A stretch of DNA of 64,000 bases. Origin: Actinomadura madurae (GTDB lineage Bacteria; Actinomycetota; Actinomycetes; Streptosporangiales; Streptosporangiaceae). Position 1 is the stretch's first letter; the number at the start of each line of letters is the position of its first letter. Both the position numbers and the translations under genes were made by a program. Positions 28,073 through 35,820 of this stretch are shown here, in pieces. Below the pieces are notes generated by a model. It searched no databases and was not told the origin of the DNA. It saw only the letters and a program-made list of their open reading frames with translations. The DNA lies in assembly GCF_900115095.1 (NCBI RefSeq), contig NZ_FOVH01000003.1, positions 186,001-250,000 of the forward strand. Direction: 5' to 3'.

Positions 28073-29160
28073 GAACCGGTCCCCGTCCACGGGCGTGCCT
28101 GTACCGGACCGGTCCGCCACAGGCCGGCGAACCCCTCCGGGTCCTCCCCGTCGTCCGCGTGCCCGTCGTCCGCGTGCCCGTCACCGCGTTCGCCGGCGGC
28201 GACGGCCGCGGCGGAACGTCCTCGGGTGCGCAGGTCGAGGTCGAAGCCCTCGCGGCGCATCCGGCGGTCCATGTAGACCAGCGCGATCACGCCCGCGTCG
28301 AACGGGATCACCACCGACCAGCTCACGATCCGCCCGAGCGTGTCCACCGCGAGCGCGCCCATCGTCGAGCCGCTGCCAGAGGAGTCGCCGAAGAAGACCA
28401 GCTGCACGAACAGGAACGGGATCCGGAGCGCGAAGAAGCCCATGAACACGGTGACCAGCGTGGCCAGCAGGAGCGCTCCGAACGTCCGCCACCATCGTCT
28501 CTTGGAGAGCGTGACCGCCCGGCGCAGCGCACCGCTCACGGTCTGCCGTTCCAGGACGACCGCCGGCACGGCCTGCACGAACAGAATGTAGAGCCACACC
28601 ATCAGCCCGAGGCCGATGGGGATGCCGAATATCCCCGCTAGCACCCCGAAGGCAGGGCGAGCCCCCGCGGCGATCAGCAGGATGAACGGCGCGATAGGCA
28701 GGACGAGCGCGCCCAGCGAGATGCCGATGACGGCCACCGCGGTGGCGACCAGCCGTCCCAGGCTCGGCCGCGCGTCCCGCCACGCCTGCCGCGGCGCGAC
28801 CGGCAGGCCCACCAGCTCCCGGCCCAGGATCGGCGCGACCAGCCCCGACAGCAGCAGGATCCCGAACGCCGACAGCACCAGCCCCAGCACCGTCAGCGTG
28901 GACTGCGCGCCGATCGACTCCAGCAGCACGTCCGGCGTGACCTCGTCGCGGGCCTCGTCGCCGATGAAGAAGTAGGCGGCGATCGAGCTCGTCACCTGGA
29001 TCGCCGTGCTGGCGGCCACCGACAGGCCCAGCGTCGTGCGCGGCCGGCGCCGGATCCCGGTGATCGCGCCGTCGAGTATCTCCGAGAGAGACATCGGACG
29101 GAACGGGACATTCCGCACCACATCGGTGGCGTCGTCGTCCCAGCTTCCCGTTCCCGGCAT
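28069..29160 (-). CDS. Multi-spanning membrane protein heading the DUF4129–DUF58 operon
   Basis: 363 aa. Six or so hydrophobic helices and a soluble, Asp/Gly/His-rich C-terminal tail with a repeated GHADDGHADDG unit. The opening VPFRPMSLSEILDGAITGIRRRPRTTLGLS is the hallmark of the GPDPase-membrane-domain-like family common upstream of DUF4129 genes in actinobacteria. No catalytic residues seen. ATG at 29160; first gene of the operon, divergent from mtrA with 272 bases between, where promoters for both must lie. Confidence 0.8.
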   Translation of the reverse strand: MPGTGSWDDDATDVVRNVPFRPMSLSEILDGAITGIRRRPRTTLGLSVAASTAIQVTSSIAAYFFIGDEARDEVTPDVLLESIGAQSTLTVLGLVLSAFGILLLSGLVAPILGRELVGLPVAPRQAWRDARPSLGRLVATAVAVIGISLGALVLPIAPFILLIAAGARPAFGVLAGIFGIPIGLGLMVWLYILFVQAVPAVVLERQTVSGALRRAVTLSKRRWWRTFGALLLATLVTVFMGFFALRIPFLFVQLVFFGDSSGSGSTMGALAVDTLGRIVSWSVVIPFDAGVIALVYMDRRMRREGFDLDLRTRGRSAAAVAAGERGDGHADDGHADDGEDPEGFAGLWRTGPVQARPWTGTGS

Positions 29161-29432
29161 CCCGTCTCCCTGCGATTTACGGCGGGGTCTGCGGCGCGTC
29201 CGGCCGGGCCCTCTTCCGGCCCCGGCACGTCCGCCGGTCAGGTCATCCTGTCACGGGCGAGCTGTGAACCTTGCGCCGGTTTCGGGAGTCACCTCTACAA
29301 TTCCGAGCCGCCCGCCCGTTACGGGAGAGCCATGTACGACGCAAACGCGGGTAACCTTGCACGCCAAGGCATATCTCTCCCTGGCGAGGTGGCGCCGGAG
29401 CCTCGCGCCCCACTCCACCGAACCCCGACTTT
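29161..29432. other. Divergent intergenic region, DUF4129 operon / mtrA
   Basis: 272 bases, no gene. It must carry promoters in both directions. No convincing −35/−10 pair was found on either strand; the part closest to mtrA (29320–29420) is slightly less GC-rich. Confidence 0.4.
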
Positions 29433-30125
29433 GTGACGATGAGGGCCATGAGAGGACGTGTACTGGTCGTCGACGACGATCTCGCGCTCGCCGAGATGCT
29501 CGGCATCGTGCTGAGGGGCGAGGGTTTCGAGCCCTCGTTCGTCCACGACGGCGACAAGGCGCTCGAGGCGTTCCGGGAGACCCGGCCCGACCTCGTGCTG
29601 CTCGACCTGATGCTGCCCGGGGCCGACGGCATCGACGTGTGCCGGCAGATCCGCGCCGAGTCCGGCGTGCCGATCGTCATGCTGACGGCCAAGAGCGACA
29701 CCGTGGACGTCGTCCTCGGCCTGGAGTCCGGCGCCGACGACTACATCGTCAAGCCGTTCAAGCCCAAGGAGCTCGTCGCGCGCGTCCGCGCCCGGCTGCG
29801 GCGCACCGACGAGCCCGCGCCCGAGACCCTGCAGATCGGCGACATCACGATCGACGTCGCCGGGCACTCGGTCAAGCGCGGCGACCGGCACATCCCCCTG
29901 ACCCCGCTGGAGTTCGACCTGCTGGTCGCCCTCGCCCGCAAGCCCCGCCAGGTGTTCACCCGCGAGGTGCTGCTGGAGCAGGTGTGGGGCTACCGGCACG
30001 CCGCCGACACCCGGCTGGTGAACGTGCACGTCCAGCGGCTCCGCGCCAAGATCGAGAAGGATCCGGAACGGCCTGAGATCGTGGTCACCGTCCGCGGTGT
30101 CGGTTACAAGGCCGGCCCCGCCTGA
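29433..30125 (+). CDS. mtrA: Response regulator MtrA
   Basis: 230 aa OmpR/PhoB-type regulator. Receiver with D14–D16 acidic cluster, phosphoacceptor D58 (LVLLDLMLPGADG), switch Thr in MLTAK and Lys in IVKPFKPKELVARV; C-terminal winged helix with PLTPLEFDLLVALARKPRQVFTREVLLEQVWGYRHAADTRLVNVHVQRLRAKIE, essentially the mycobacterial MtrA sequence. In actinobacteria it governs cell division, DNA replication and cell-wall hydrolase genes. GTG 29433 is the first start; ATGs at 29439 and 29448 are close alternatives. It heads the conserved mtrA–mtrB–lpqB operon. Confidence 0.96.
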   Translation: MTMRAMRGRVLVVDDDLALAEMLGIVLRGEGFEPSFVHDGDKALEAFRETRPDLVLLDLMLPGADGIDVCRQIRAESGVPIVMLTAKSDTVDVVLGLESGADDYIVKPFKPKELVARVRARLRRTDEPAPETLQIGDITIDVAGHSVKRGDRHIPLTPLEFDLLVALARKPRQVFTREVLLEQVWGYRHAADTRLVNVHVQRLRAKIEKDPERPEIVVTVRGVGYKAGPA

Positions 30126-30136
30126 CCGGCACCGGC

Positions 30137-31774
30137 ATGAGGCCCGACATGAGGAGGGCGAAGCGGCTCGCCCGGCGCGGGCTGGGGACGGTGCGGCGCG
30201 TGCTGCGCGGAGCCGCGCGGGCCGCCTACCTGCGGTGGCGCCGGTCGATCCAGGTGCGCGTCGTCACGTCCACGCTGTTCATCTCGGCGATCGTGGTGGC
30301 CATCCTGGGCGCGTTCCTCATGCAGCAGGTGTCGTCCGCCCTCATGGACGGCAAGGTCAAGGCGGCACGTCTCCAACTGGACGACGGCCTGGCCCAGGTA
30401 CAGCGCGACCTCGGAAACTCGGCCGGCGACGGCAGCAGGCTGAACTCGACGATCGACCGGCTGAAAGCCCGCAGCGGCCCGTCCGGGCTCTACGAGGTGT
30501 ACATCCGCGACACCACCGAGCAGTACTTCGACGGGTACACCACCAACGAACTACGCCAGGAGAGCGTCCCCAAACGGCTGCGCGAAGAGCTGAGGAACGC
30601 GCCCGCGGGTGCGCGCGCCTACACCTACGGCAAGCTCTCCTACGTCGGAGACAGGCCGAACGAACGCGGCCTCATCGTCGGCGGCAAGACCGGCCAGTTC
30701 GAGCTGTACTACCTGTTCCCCCTCACGGAGGAACAGCAGACCCTGACCAACGTCAGCCGCTCCCTGGCCGGAGTGGGCATCGTCCTGGTGCTGCTCCTGG
30801 CGGCCATCGCCTCGCTGGTCACGCGGCAGGTCGTCATCCCCGTGCGGCTGGCCGCCCAGGGCGCGCAGAGGCTCGCCGCCGGGCGTCTCGAAGAGCGCAT
30901 GAGGGTCCGCGGTGAGGACGATCTGGCGCGCCTCGCCCGCTCCTTCAACGACATGGCCGCGAACCTCCAGGAGAAGATCGGCGAGCTGGAGGACCTGTCG
31001 CAGGTGCAGCGCCAGTTCGTCTCGGACGTCTCGCACGAGCTGCGCACGCCCCTGACCACCATCCGCATCGCCGCGGACATGCTCTACGAGAACCGCGACA
31101 CCTTCGACGACCCGGCCGTCGGGCGCTCCGCGGAGCTGCTGCAGAGCCAGCTGGAGCGGTTCGAGTCGCTCCTGGCCGACCTGCTGGAGATCAGCCGGCA
31201 CGACGCCGGCGCCGCGACCCTGGACGCCGAGTCCCTCGACATGCGCGACCTCGTCCTGCGGGTCGTCGGCGACATCCAGGGGCTCTCCGAACGCAAGGGC
31301 AGCAAGGTCGTCCTGCAGCTCCCCGGCGAACCGTGCATGGCCGAGGTCGACCGCCGCCGCGTCGAGCGGATCCTGCGCAACCTCCTCGTCAACGCCGTCG
31401 AGCACGGCGAGGGCGAGGACATCGTCGTCTCCGTCGGCGCCGACCGCGACGCCGTCGCCGTCGCCGTCCGCGACCACGGCGTCGGGCTCAAGCCGGGGGA
31501 GGGGCAGATGGTCTTCGACCGCTTCTGGCGCGCCGACCCCGCCCGCGCCCGCACCACCGGCGGCACCGGGCTCGGCCTGTCGATCTCCCGGGAGGACGCG
31601 CAGCTGCACGGCGGCTGGCTCCAGGCCTGGGGGGAGCCCGGCGCGGGCTCCCAGTTCCGGCTCTCGCTGCCCCGCGTCGCCGGCGCCGAGCTGCGGGGCT
31701 CGCCGCTGCCGCTCGTCCCCCCGGGCGCCGGAGACGCGCGCCCGCTGTTCGCGGAACTGGAGGCCGGCGAATGA
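30137..31774 (+). CDS. mtrB: Sensor histidine kinase MtrB
   Basis: 545 aa. Short basic cytoplasmic start, TM1 (VVTSTLFISAIVVAILGAFLM), an extracellular domain of about 150 residues, TM2 (VGIVLVLLLAAIASLVT), HAMP linker (RQVVIPVRLAAQGAQRLAAGRLEERM), dimerisation/phosphoacceptor QRQFVSDVSHELRTPLTTIRIAADML, and ATPase domain with NLLVNAVEHGEG, RDHGVGL, FDRFWRADPAR and GGTGLGLSIS. Cognate of MtrA; in mycobacteria it localises to the septum. It starts 11 bases after mtrA and its stop overlaps the ATG of lpqB (ATGA). Confidence 0.96.
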   Translation: MRPDMRRAKRLARRGLGTVRRVLRGAARAAYLRWRRSIQVRVVTSTLFISAIVVAILGAFLMQQVSSALMDGKVKAARLQLDDGLAQVQRDLGNSAGDGSRLNSTIDRLKARSGPSGLYEVYIRDTTEQYFDGYTTNELRQESVPKRLREELRNAPAGARAYTYGKLSYVGDRPNERGLIVGGKTGQFELYYLFPLTEEQQTLTNVSRSLAGVGIVLVLLLAAIASLVTRQVVIPVRLAAQGAQRLAAGRLEERMRVRGEDDLARLARSFNDMAANLQEKIGELEDLSQVQRQFVSDVSHELRTPLTTIRIAADMLYENRDTFDDPAVGRSAELLQSQLERFESLLADLLEISRHDAGAATLDAESLDMRDLVLRVVGDIQGLSERKGSKVVLQLPGEPCMAEVDRRRVERILRNLLVNAVEHGEGEDIVVSVGADRDAVAVAVRDHGVGLKPGEGQMVFDRFWRADPARARTTGGTGLGLSISREDAQLHGGWLQAWGEPGAGSQFRLSLPRVAGAELRGSPLPLVPPGAGDARPLFAELEAGE

Positions 31775-33567
31775 CCGAGTGCACCGGGGCCCGGCGGGTC
31801 ACGTGCCTCCTCGTGGTCGCCGTCCTGGCCCTCGGCGGCGCGGGCTGCGCGAACGTGCCGAGCGGCGGCCAGGTGGTCAGCGGCCGGCCCGCCGAGCGCG
31901 CCGAGCGCGTCGACGACCCCTACGTCCGGCTCATCCCGGTGAAGCCGCGCCCCGAGTGGGGGCCCGCGCAGATCGTCTCGGGTTTCCTCGCGGCGTCCGC
32001 GAGCTTCGACGACGGCCACAAGGTCGCCAAGATGTACCTCGGCGGCCGGACGTCCTGGAACCCGGGCCTGCGGCCGTTCGTGACCGTCCTCTCGAGCCGC
32101 ATCACCGACCCGCATGTGATCAAGTCGTCCGGCGGGCAGGCGACCGTCCGCGTGACCGGCGAGGAGCTCGGCACCATCACCGCGGACGGCCAGTACACCG
32201 CCTCGCCGAAGAACCTCGACGCCACGTTCCAGCTCACCAAGACGCCGCAGGGCGTCTGGCGCATCACCGGCCTCCCCGGCGACGACAAGGCCGGCCTGCT
32301 GCTCACCAAGGACGACGTCGAGCGCGCCATGCGCACCGTCAACCTGTACTTCTTCGCGCCCGACCGGCGCACCCTCGTCCCGAACGGCATCTTCCTGCCG
32401 GTCGTGAACCGGCAGACCCTGCCGACGCAGCTCGTCCAGGCGCTGCTGACCGGACCGACCTCCTGGCTGACCGGAGCCGTGCAGACCGCGTTCCCCGAGG
32501 GCACGCGGCTGCGGCACGGCGTCCGGATCGAGAAGGACGTCGCGACCGTCGACCTCAGCAGGCAGGCCCGCGGCGGCGACATCGACCGGATGTCGGCCCA
32601 GCTCGCCTGGACGATGCGGCAGCTCTCGGAGATCAAGTCGCTGCGGCTGCGGATCGACGGCGAGACCGTCGCGCCGGAGGGCATGGACGCCACCCAGGCG
32701 GTGAACGGCTGGGAGGGCAACTCGCCCGACGGCGGGGCGCCCCCCGAGAGCGCCCACCAGAACGCCTACGTCGTCGGCCCGTCCGGCTTCCTCGGCACCC
32801 TGGAGGGCGACCGCGCCCAGCCCGTCGTGACCGGCCCCGCCGGGAGCCTCTCCCGTCCCGCCGTCGCCCCCGACCACCAGGAGTTCGCCGGGCTGAGCGC
32901 GGACGGCGGGCAGGTCCTCGTCGCCGCGCCCGTCACCGGCCAGCCGACGTCCCGCGTCCTGCTGACCGCGCACCGGGGCGCCCGCTTCACGGCCCCGTCC
33001 TGGAGCCATGACGGCACGCTGTGGGTCGTGGAGAGCGGCGAGAACGAGTCGTGGCTGTGGGTGCGCCCGCGCGGCGGGCCGCCCGTCCGCGCAGCCCACT
33101 GGGGCCTCGGCGGCCGCGAGGTGCTCGCCTTCCGCGTCGCCCGCGACGGCGTCCGCGCCGCGGTGATCGCCCGCGTGGACGGCCGCCCCCAGGTCCAGCT
33201 CGGCCGCATCGCCCACGCCCCCGACGGCTCCCTGGACGTGGGCTCGTTCCTGCCGGTGAGCTCCGAGCTCCAGGACGCCGTCGACCTCGCGTGGCGGGAC
33301 TTCGGCACCCTCGCCGTCCTCGGCCGCGCCAAGCGCGACTCCCAGACCCTCCCGTTCCTGATGCCGATCAGCGGCAGCGCGATCACCTCCCTCGGCGTCG
33401 GCTCCCTGGGCGAGCCCCGCACGATCGCCGCCGCCCCGGGCGCCCCGATCCTCATCGGCACCCGCTCGGGCGGCAAGGACCAGATCTGCCGCCAGCGCGC
33501 CCCGAGCAACTCCTACAGCCCCTGGATCTGCCCGACCCCGGCCAAGGACCCCACCTACCCTGGCTGA
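31771..33567 (+). CDS. lpqB: Lipoprotein LpqB
   Basis: 598 aa. Type II signal peptide with lipobox GGAGC (cysteine at about residue 26), then a GerMN domain pair (VNLYFFAPDRRTLVPNGI, VQALLTGPTSWLTGAVQTAFPEGTRL) and a C-terminal beta-propeller-like domain. In mycobacteria LpqB binds the extracellular part of MtrB and modulates its signalling. ATG overlaps the mtrB stop by four bases, so the three-component system is translated as a unit. Confidence 0.94.
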   Translation: MTECTGARRVTCLLVVAVLALGGAGCANVPSGGQVVSGRPAERAERVDDPYVRLIPVKPRPEWGPAQIVSGFLAASASFDDGHKVAKMYLGGRTSWNPGLRPFVTVLSSRITDPHVIKSSGGQATVRVTGEELGTITADGQYTASPKNLDATFQLTKTPQGVWRITGLPGDDKAGLLLTKDDVERAMRTVNLYFFAPDRRTLVPNGIFLPVVNRQTLPTQLVQALLTGPTSWLTGAVQTAFPEGTRLRHGVRIEKDVATVDLSRQARGGDIDRMSAQLAWTMRQLSEIKSLRLRIDGETVAPEGMDATQAVNGWEGNSPDGGAPPESAHQNAYVVGPSGFLGTLEGDRAQPVVTGPAGSLSRPAVAPDHQEFAGLSADGGQVLVAAPVTGQPTSRVLLTAHRGARFTAPSWSHDGTLWVVESGENESWLWVRPRGGPPVRAAHWGLGGREVLAFRVARDGVRAAVIARVDGRPQVQLGRIAHAPDGSLDVGSFLPVSSELQDAVDLAWRDFGTLAVLGRAKRDSQTLPFLMPISGSAITSLGVGSLGEPRTIAAAPGAPILIGTRSGGKDQICRQRAPSNSYSPWICPTPAKDPTYPG

Positions 33568-33586
33568 CCCTCTGGGGGGCGGCGAG

Positions 33587-33595
33587 TTATCCACA
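33587..33595 (+). promoter_or_regulatory. DnaA-box-like site
   Basis: TTATCCACA, a perfect match to the classical DnaA box, between lpqB and comF. It is single; no cluster that would indicate an origin. Confidence 0.4.
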
Positions 33596-33645
33596 GTTGA
33601 GGGAGCCGGAGACGCCGTCAACGCCGGCGCGGCATCGTCGGGGGC

Positions 33646-34311
33646 ATGAACGTTCTCTCCGACCTGATCGAGTTCCTTCTGCCCGAACGCTGCGCCGGGT
33701 GCGGGCTGGCTCCGGCCCTGCTGTGCGACGGGTGCGCCAAGCCCCTGCGGGGGGCGGCACGTCCCGCGAGAACGGCCCCTGCCGGGCTGCCGCCCCCGTG
33801 GACCGTGGCGGCCTACGAGGGCCCTCTCAGGACGATCCTGGGCGCCTACAAGGAGCGCGGGCGCACGGCGCTCTCCGTCCCGCTGGGGGAGGCGCTGGCG
33901 ACCGCCGTCCGCGCCGCCCTCACCCCGGGCCCCGACCCGCCGCTCGTGGTCTGGGTCCCGTCGGGCCGGCGGGCCGTGCGGCGGCGCGGGCACGATCCGC
34001 TCCGCGGGGCGGTCGAGGCGGCGGTCCGGCGGCTGCGGGAGAGCGGGGTGCCGGTGACCGCGGTGGACGCGTTACGGCAGCGTGGGAGGGTCGCGGACCA
34101 GGTGGGGCTCTCGGTGGCGCAGCGCGCCGCCAACCTCGCCGGGGCCATCGAGGCGCGCGGCTCGCTCGCCGGACGCCCGGTCCTCCTGGTCGACGACGTG
34201 GTCACGACGGGCGCGTCCCTCGCCGAGGCCGCGCGGGCGCTACGCGCGGCAGGCGCGGACGTGACGGGAGCGGCGACCATCGCCGCCACTCCACGCCACA
34301 GATCCTGGTGA
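33646..34311 (+). CDS. ComF-family phosphoribosyltransferase-like protein
   Basis: 221 aa. N-terminal zinc-finger-like cysteines (CAGCG, LLCDGCAKPL), then GAYKERGRTALSVPLG and a type I PRTase fold with the PRPP-binding loop VLLVDDVVTTGAS. In naturally competent bacteria ComF helps DNA uptake; in actinobacteria the gene is always found between lpqB and hpf and its role is unknown. ATG start with GGGGGC upstream. Followed by a small hairpin at 34320–34335. Confidence 0.9.
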   Translation: MNVLSDLIEFLLPERCAGCGLAPALLCDGCAKPLRGAARPARTAPAGLPPPWTVAAYEGPLRTILGAYKERGRTALSVPLGEALATAVRAALTPGPDPPLVVWVPSGRRAVRRRGHDPLRGAVEAAVRRLRESGVPVTAVDALRQRGRVADQVGLSVAQRAANLAGAIEARGSLAGRPVLLVDDVVTTGASLAEAARALRAAGADVTGAATIAATPRHRSW

Positions 34312-34610
34312 CTTTCTTCCCCCGAGCCGTCGGGGATGGCAGTCAGTGACAATGTGTAGAGAGCAGATATCCGCCTTGTCCGTGTTCGCCGTGGGACGTC
34401 AGGTAATTCACGTCACATCACGTCATGAGGGAGTAGAGATTTCCCAAACTCACCGCGGCGACAGGACCCCCTGACCTGGCCGGTCACCGGGGCCGCGAGC
34501 GCCGGGCGGGCGGGGGCTCACGGCACGTGACGGGCGTCCGCGGGGCGCCCGGGCAACCCGCTGCGGCAGTCATCGATGACGGTCAGTGAGTATTTCCTCC
34601 GCCCACCCCC
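34312..34610 (+). other. Intergenic region upstream of the hpf leader
   Basis: About 300 bases without a gene: a small hairpin CCCCGA-GCCG-TCGGGG (34320–34335, possible comF terminator), three ACGTCA repeats (34396–34425) and a palindrome GTCATCGATGAC at 34569–34580. The last two are candidate regulatory sites for the downstream promoter. Confidence 0.45.
34396..34425 (+). repeat. Three ACGTCA repeats
   Basis: ACGTCA occurs at 34396–34401, 34410–34415 and 34420–34425; the last two belong to a tandem 10-base TCACGTCA(C/T)(A/G) unit, i.e. one helical turn apart. Possible binding array for a regulator of hpf. Confidence 0.4.
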
Positions 34611-34639
34611 CTGACATTCGTGGCGTAAGGGGTTAGCGT
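34611..34639 (+). promoter_or_regulatory. Putative hpf/raiA-RNA promoter
   Basis: CTGACA (34611–34616, 5/6 match to TTGACA), 17-base spacer, TAGCGT (34634–34639). Transcription would begin near 34646, giving a leader of about 357 nucleotides ahead of hpf. Confidence 0.45.
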
Positions 34640-34644
34640 TCCTG

Positions 34645-34850
34645 ACATGGCACCCGCCCGGGTCCGTGGTTGCGTCGGATCGCAGTGCCCGTCAGGGGCA
34701 CGGCAGACGATCCGGCTAGCCGATGCCAGGCGCAGGCGAAACGGCCCACGTAAGGCGACTTCTCGTCGACCGATCACGGTGCGCCTTAGAGGTAAGTCCT
34801 GCCCCGTCGAGGGATCCGACATCCCCCGAACCGGGAGAAGGGCAGTAGTG
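34645..34850 (+). ncRNA. Candidate raiA-type structured RNA upstream of hpf
   Basis: About 200 bases dense in nested inverted repeats: GGATCG…CGATCC enclosing GTGCCC-GTCAG-GGGCAC (about 34676–34712); TAAGGCG…CGCCTTA enclosing CGAC-TTCTC-GTCG (about 34751–34790); and CTGCCC…GGGCAG (about 34799–34845) enclosing GGGAT-CCGAC-ATCCC. The raiA motif is a reported large structured RNA of Firmicutes and Actinobacteria that usually lies just upstream of raiA (hpf). Position, length and folding fit, but I matched no family model. The strand is that of hpf. Confidence 0.55.
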
Positions 34851-35006
34851 GCGAGAGCGCCGCGAGCCCCTCAGCAGGCGGATGTGGGGACGAAGACCAG
34901 GTCGGCCGGGCGGGTGCGACCCACCGTCCTGTGGTGCCCGTCCGGGGCCGGCCAGGGACCCCGGGCAGGGCGAAGACGCAACCGGGAGAAGGGGGGTCCC
35001 GCGTGA
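34848..35006 (+). CDS. Possible 52-codon small ORF overlapping hpf
   Basis: GTG at 34848 has GAAGGG five bases upstream, and the frame ends in a TGA that overlaps the hpf GTG (GTGA). The peptide is Arg/Gly/Pro-rich (starts VARAPRAPQQADVGTK) and looks like no known protein, so it may be a translated leader that couples to hpf, or chance. The same frame is open back to ATG 34647. Confidence 0.3.
   Translation: MARAPRAPQQADVGTKTRSAGRVRPTVLWCPSGAGQGPRAGRRRNREKGGPA
34955..35000 (+). promoter_or_regulatory. Hairpin enclosing the hpf ribosome binding site
   Basis: Perfect 8-bp inverted repeat GGGACCCC (34955–34962) / GGGGTCCC (34993–35000), just before GTG 35003. The loop carries the purine-rich GGGAGAAG, so this stem could mask or expose the ribosome site. 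Confidence 0.45.
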
Positions 35007-35644
35007 ACATCACCGTGAGGGGCCGGCACACCGAGGTCAACGACAGGTTCCGTCGGCACGTCGACAACAAACTCGCCAAGATCGAGCGGCTCAACCAGAA
35101 GGTCATCCGCGTTGATGTGGAGGTGTCCGAGGAACGCAACCCACGGCTGGCCGACCAGCGCGAAAGGGTGGAGCTCACGATCCGCTCCCGCGGCCCGGTG
35201 ATCCGGGCCGAAGCCGCCGCCGACGACCGCTACGGCGCCCTCGACCTCGCCCTCGACAAGCTGGAGTCGCGCCTGCGCCGCGACTCCGAGCGGCGCAAGG
35301 GCCACGGCGGGAAGGGACGCGCCAAGCTCGCGACGATGGAACCGCTCCCCGAACCGCTCCCGCCCGTGCCTCCCGAACCCGTGAAGCGTCCCGTCGAGGA
35401 CGAGGTCGTGACCGTCTCGCAGGACGAGAACCTCGTCCCGATCCCCATGGACGGCGACGGCCCCCTCGTCGTCCGCGAGAAGTTCCACAAGGCCGAGCCG
35501 ATGGGCATCGAACAGGCCCTCTTCGAGATGGAGCTCGTCGGCCACGACTTCTTCCTCTACCGCGACAAGGCCACGAGGCACCCCTCGGTCGTATATAGGA
35601 GAAGAGGCTGGGACTACGGAGTCATCAGGCTCGTCGAAGAGTGA
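35003..35644 (+). CDS. hpf: Ribosome hibernation promoting factor, long form
   Basis: 213 aa. The N-terminal domain (about 1–105: ITVRGRHTEVNDRFRRHVDNKLAKIERL, VDVEVSEERNP, RAEAAADDRYGALDLALDKLESRLRR) binds the 30S decoding site; the C-terminal domain (about 155–213: PLVVREKFHKAEPMGIEQALFEMELVGHDFFLYRDKATRHPSVVYRRRGWDYGVI) drives 100S dimer formation. The acidic/Pro linker between is typical of long HPF. GTG at 35003 starts the conserved NITVRGR. Preceded by a long folded leader and followed by a strong terminator. Confidence 0.95.
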   Translation: MNITVRGRHTEVNDRFRRHVDNKLAKIERLNQKVIRVDVEVSEERNPRLADQRERVELTIRSRGPVIRAEAAADDRYGALDLALDKLESRLRRDSERRKGHGGKGRAKLATMEPLPEPLPPVPPEPVKRPVEDEVVTVSQDENLVPIPMDGDGPLVVREKFHKAEPMGIEQALFEMELVGHDFFLYRDKATRHPSVVYRRRGWDYGVIRLVEE

Positions 35645-35719
35645 TGCGGCACTCGCCTCACGTCACCGCGCGAACCATGCCATGATCTGAAAAGGCGCAT
35701 CAGCCGATCCACGGACGCG

Positions 35720-35748
35720 GCGCGTCCCGGGAACTTCCCGGGACGCGC
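35720..35748 (+). terminator. Terminator after hpf
   Basis: Perfect 14-bp inverted repeat (GCGCGTCCCGGGAA, one base, complement), 76 bases after the hpf stop; as a hairpin about 12 bp with a small loop. No T-run. Confidence 0.75.
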
Positions 35749-35753
35749 GGCGG

Positions 35754-35780
35754 TTGACCGGGGGACACCCTGAATAGTGA
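35754..35780 (+). promoter_or_regulatory. Possible promoter of orphan regulator
   Basis: TTGACC (35754–35759), 15-base spacer, TAGTGA (35775–35780), directly after the hpf terminator. The spacing is short. Confidence 0.3.
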
Positions 35781-35820
35781 AGGGGGGAAGCGGCGTCTCC
35801 TCCACGCCGCGACTCTGGTG
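35781..35820 (+). promoter_or_regulatory. Ribosome site separated from GTG by a hairpin
   Basis: AGGGGGGAA (35781–35789) is followed by a 7-bp stem GCGGCGT/ACGCCGC (35790–35810) with the loop CTCCTCC, then seven bases and GTG 35818. Folding the stem brings the purine tract to about nine bases from the start codon. The loop is itself complementary to a GGAGGAG sequence. Confidence 0.45.

Noticed and set aside
33587..33595. Replication origin near comF
   Set aside because: A single DnaA box with no cluster, no AT-rich unwinding region and no dnaA/dnaN nearby.
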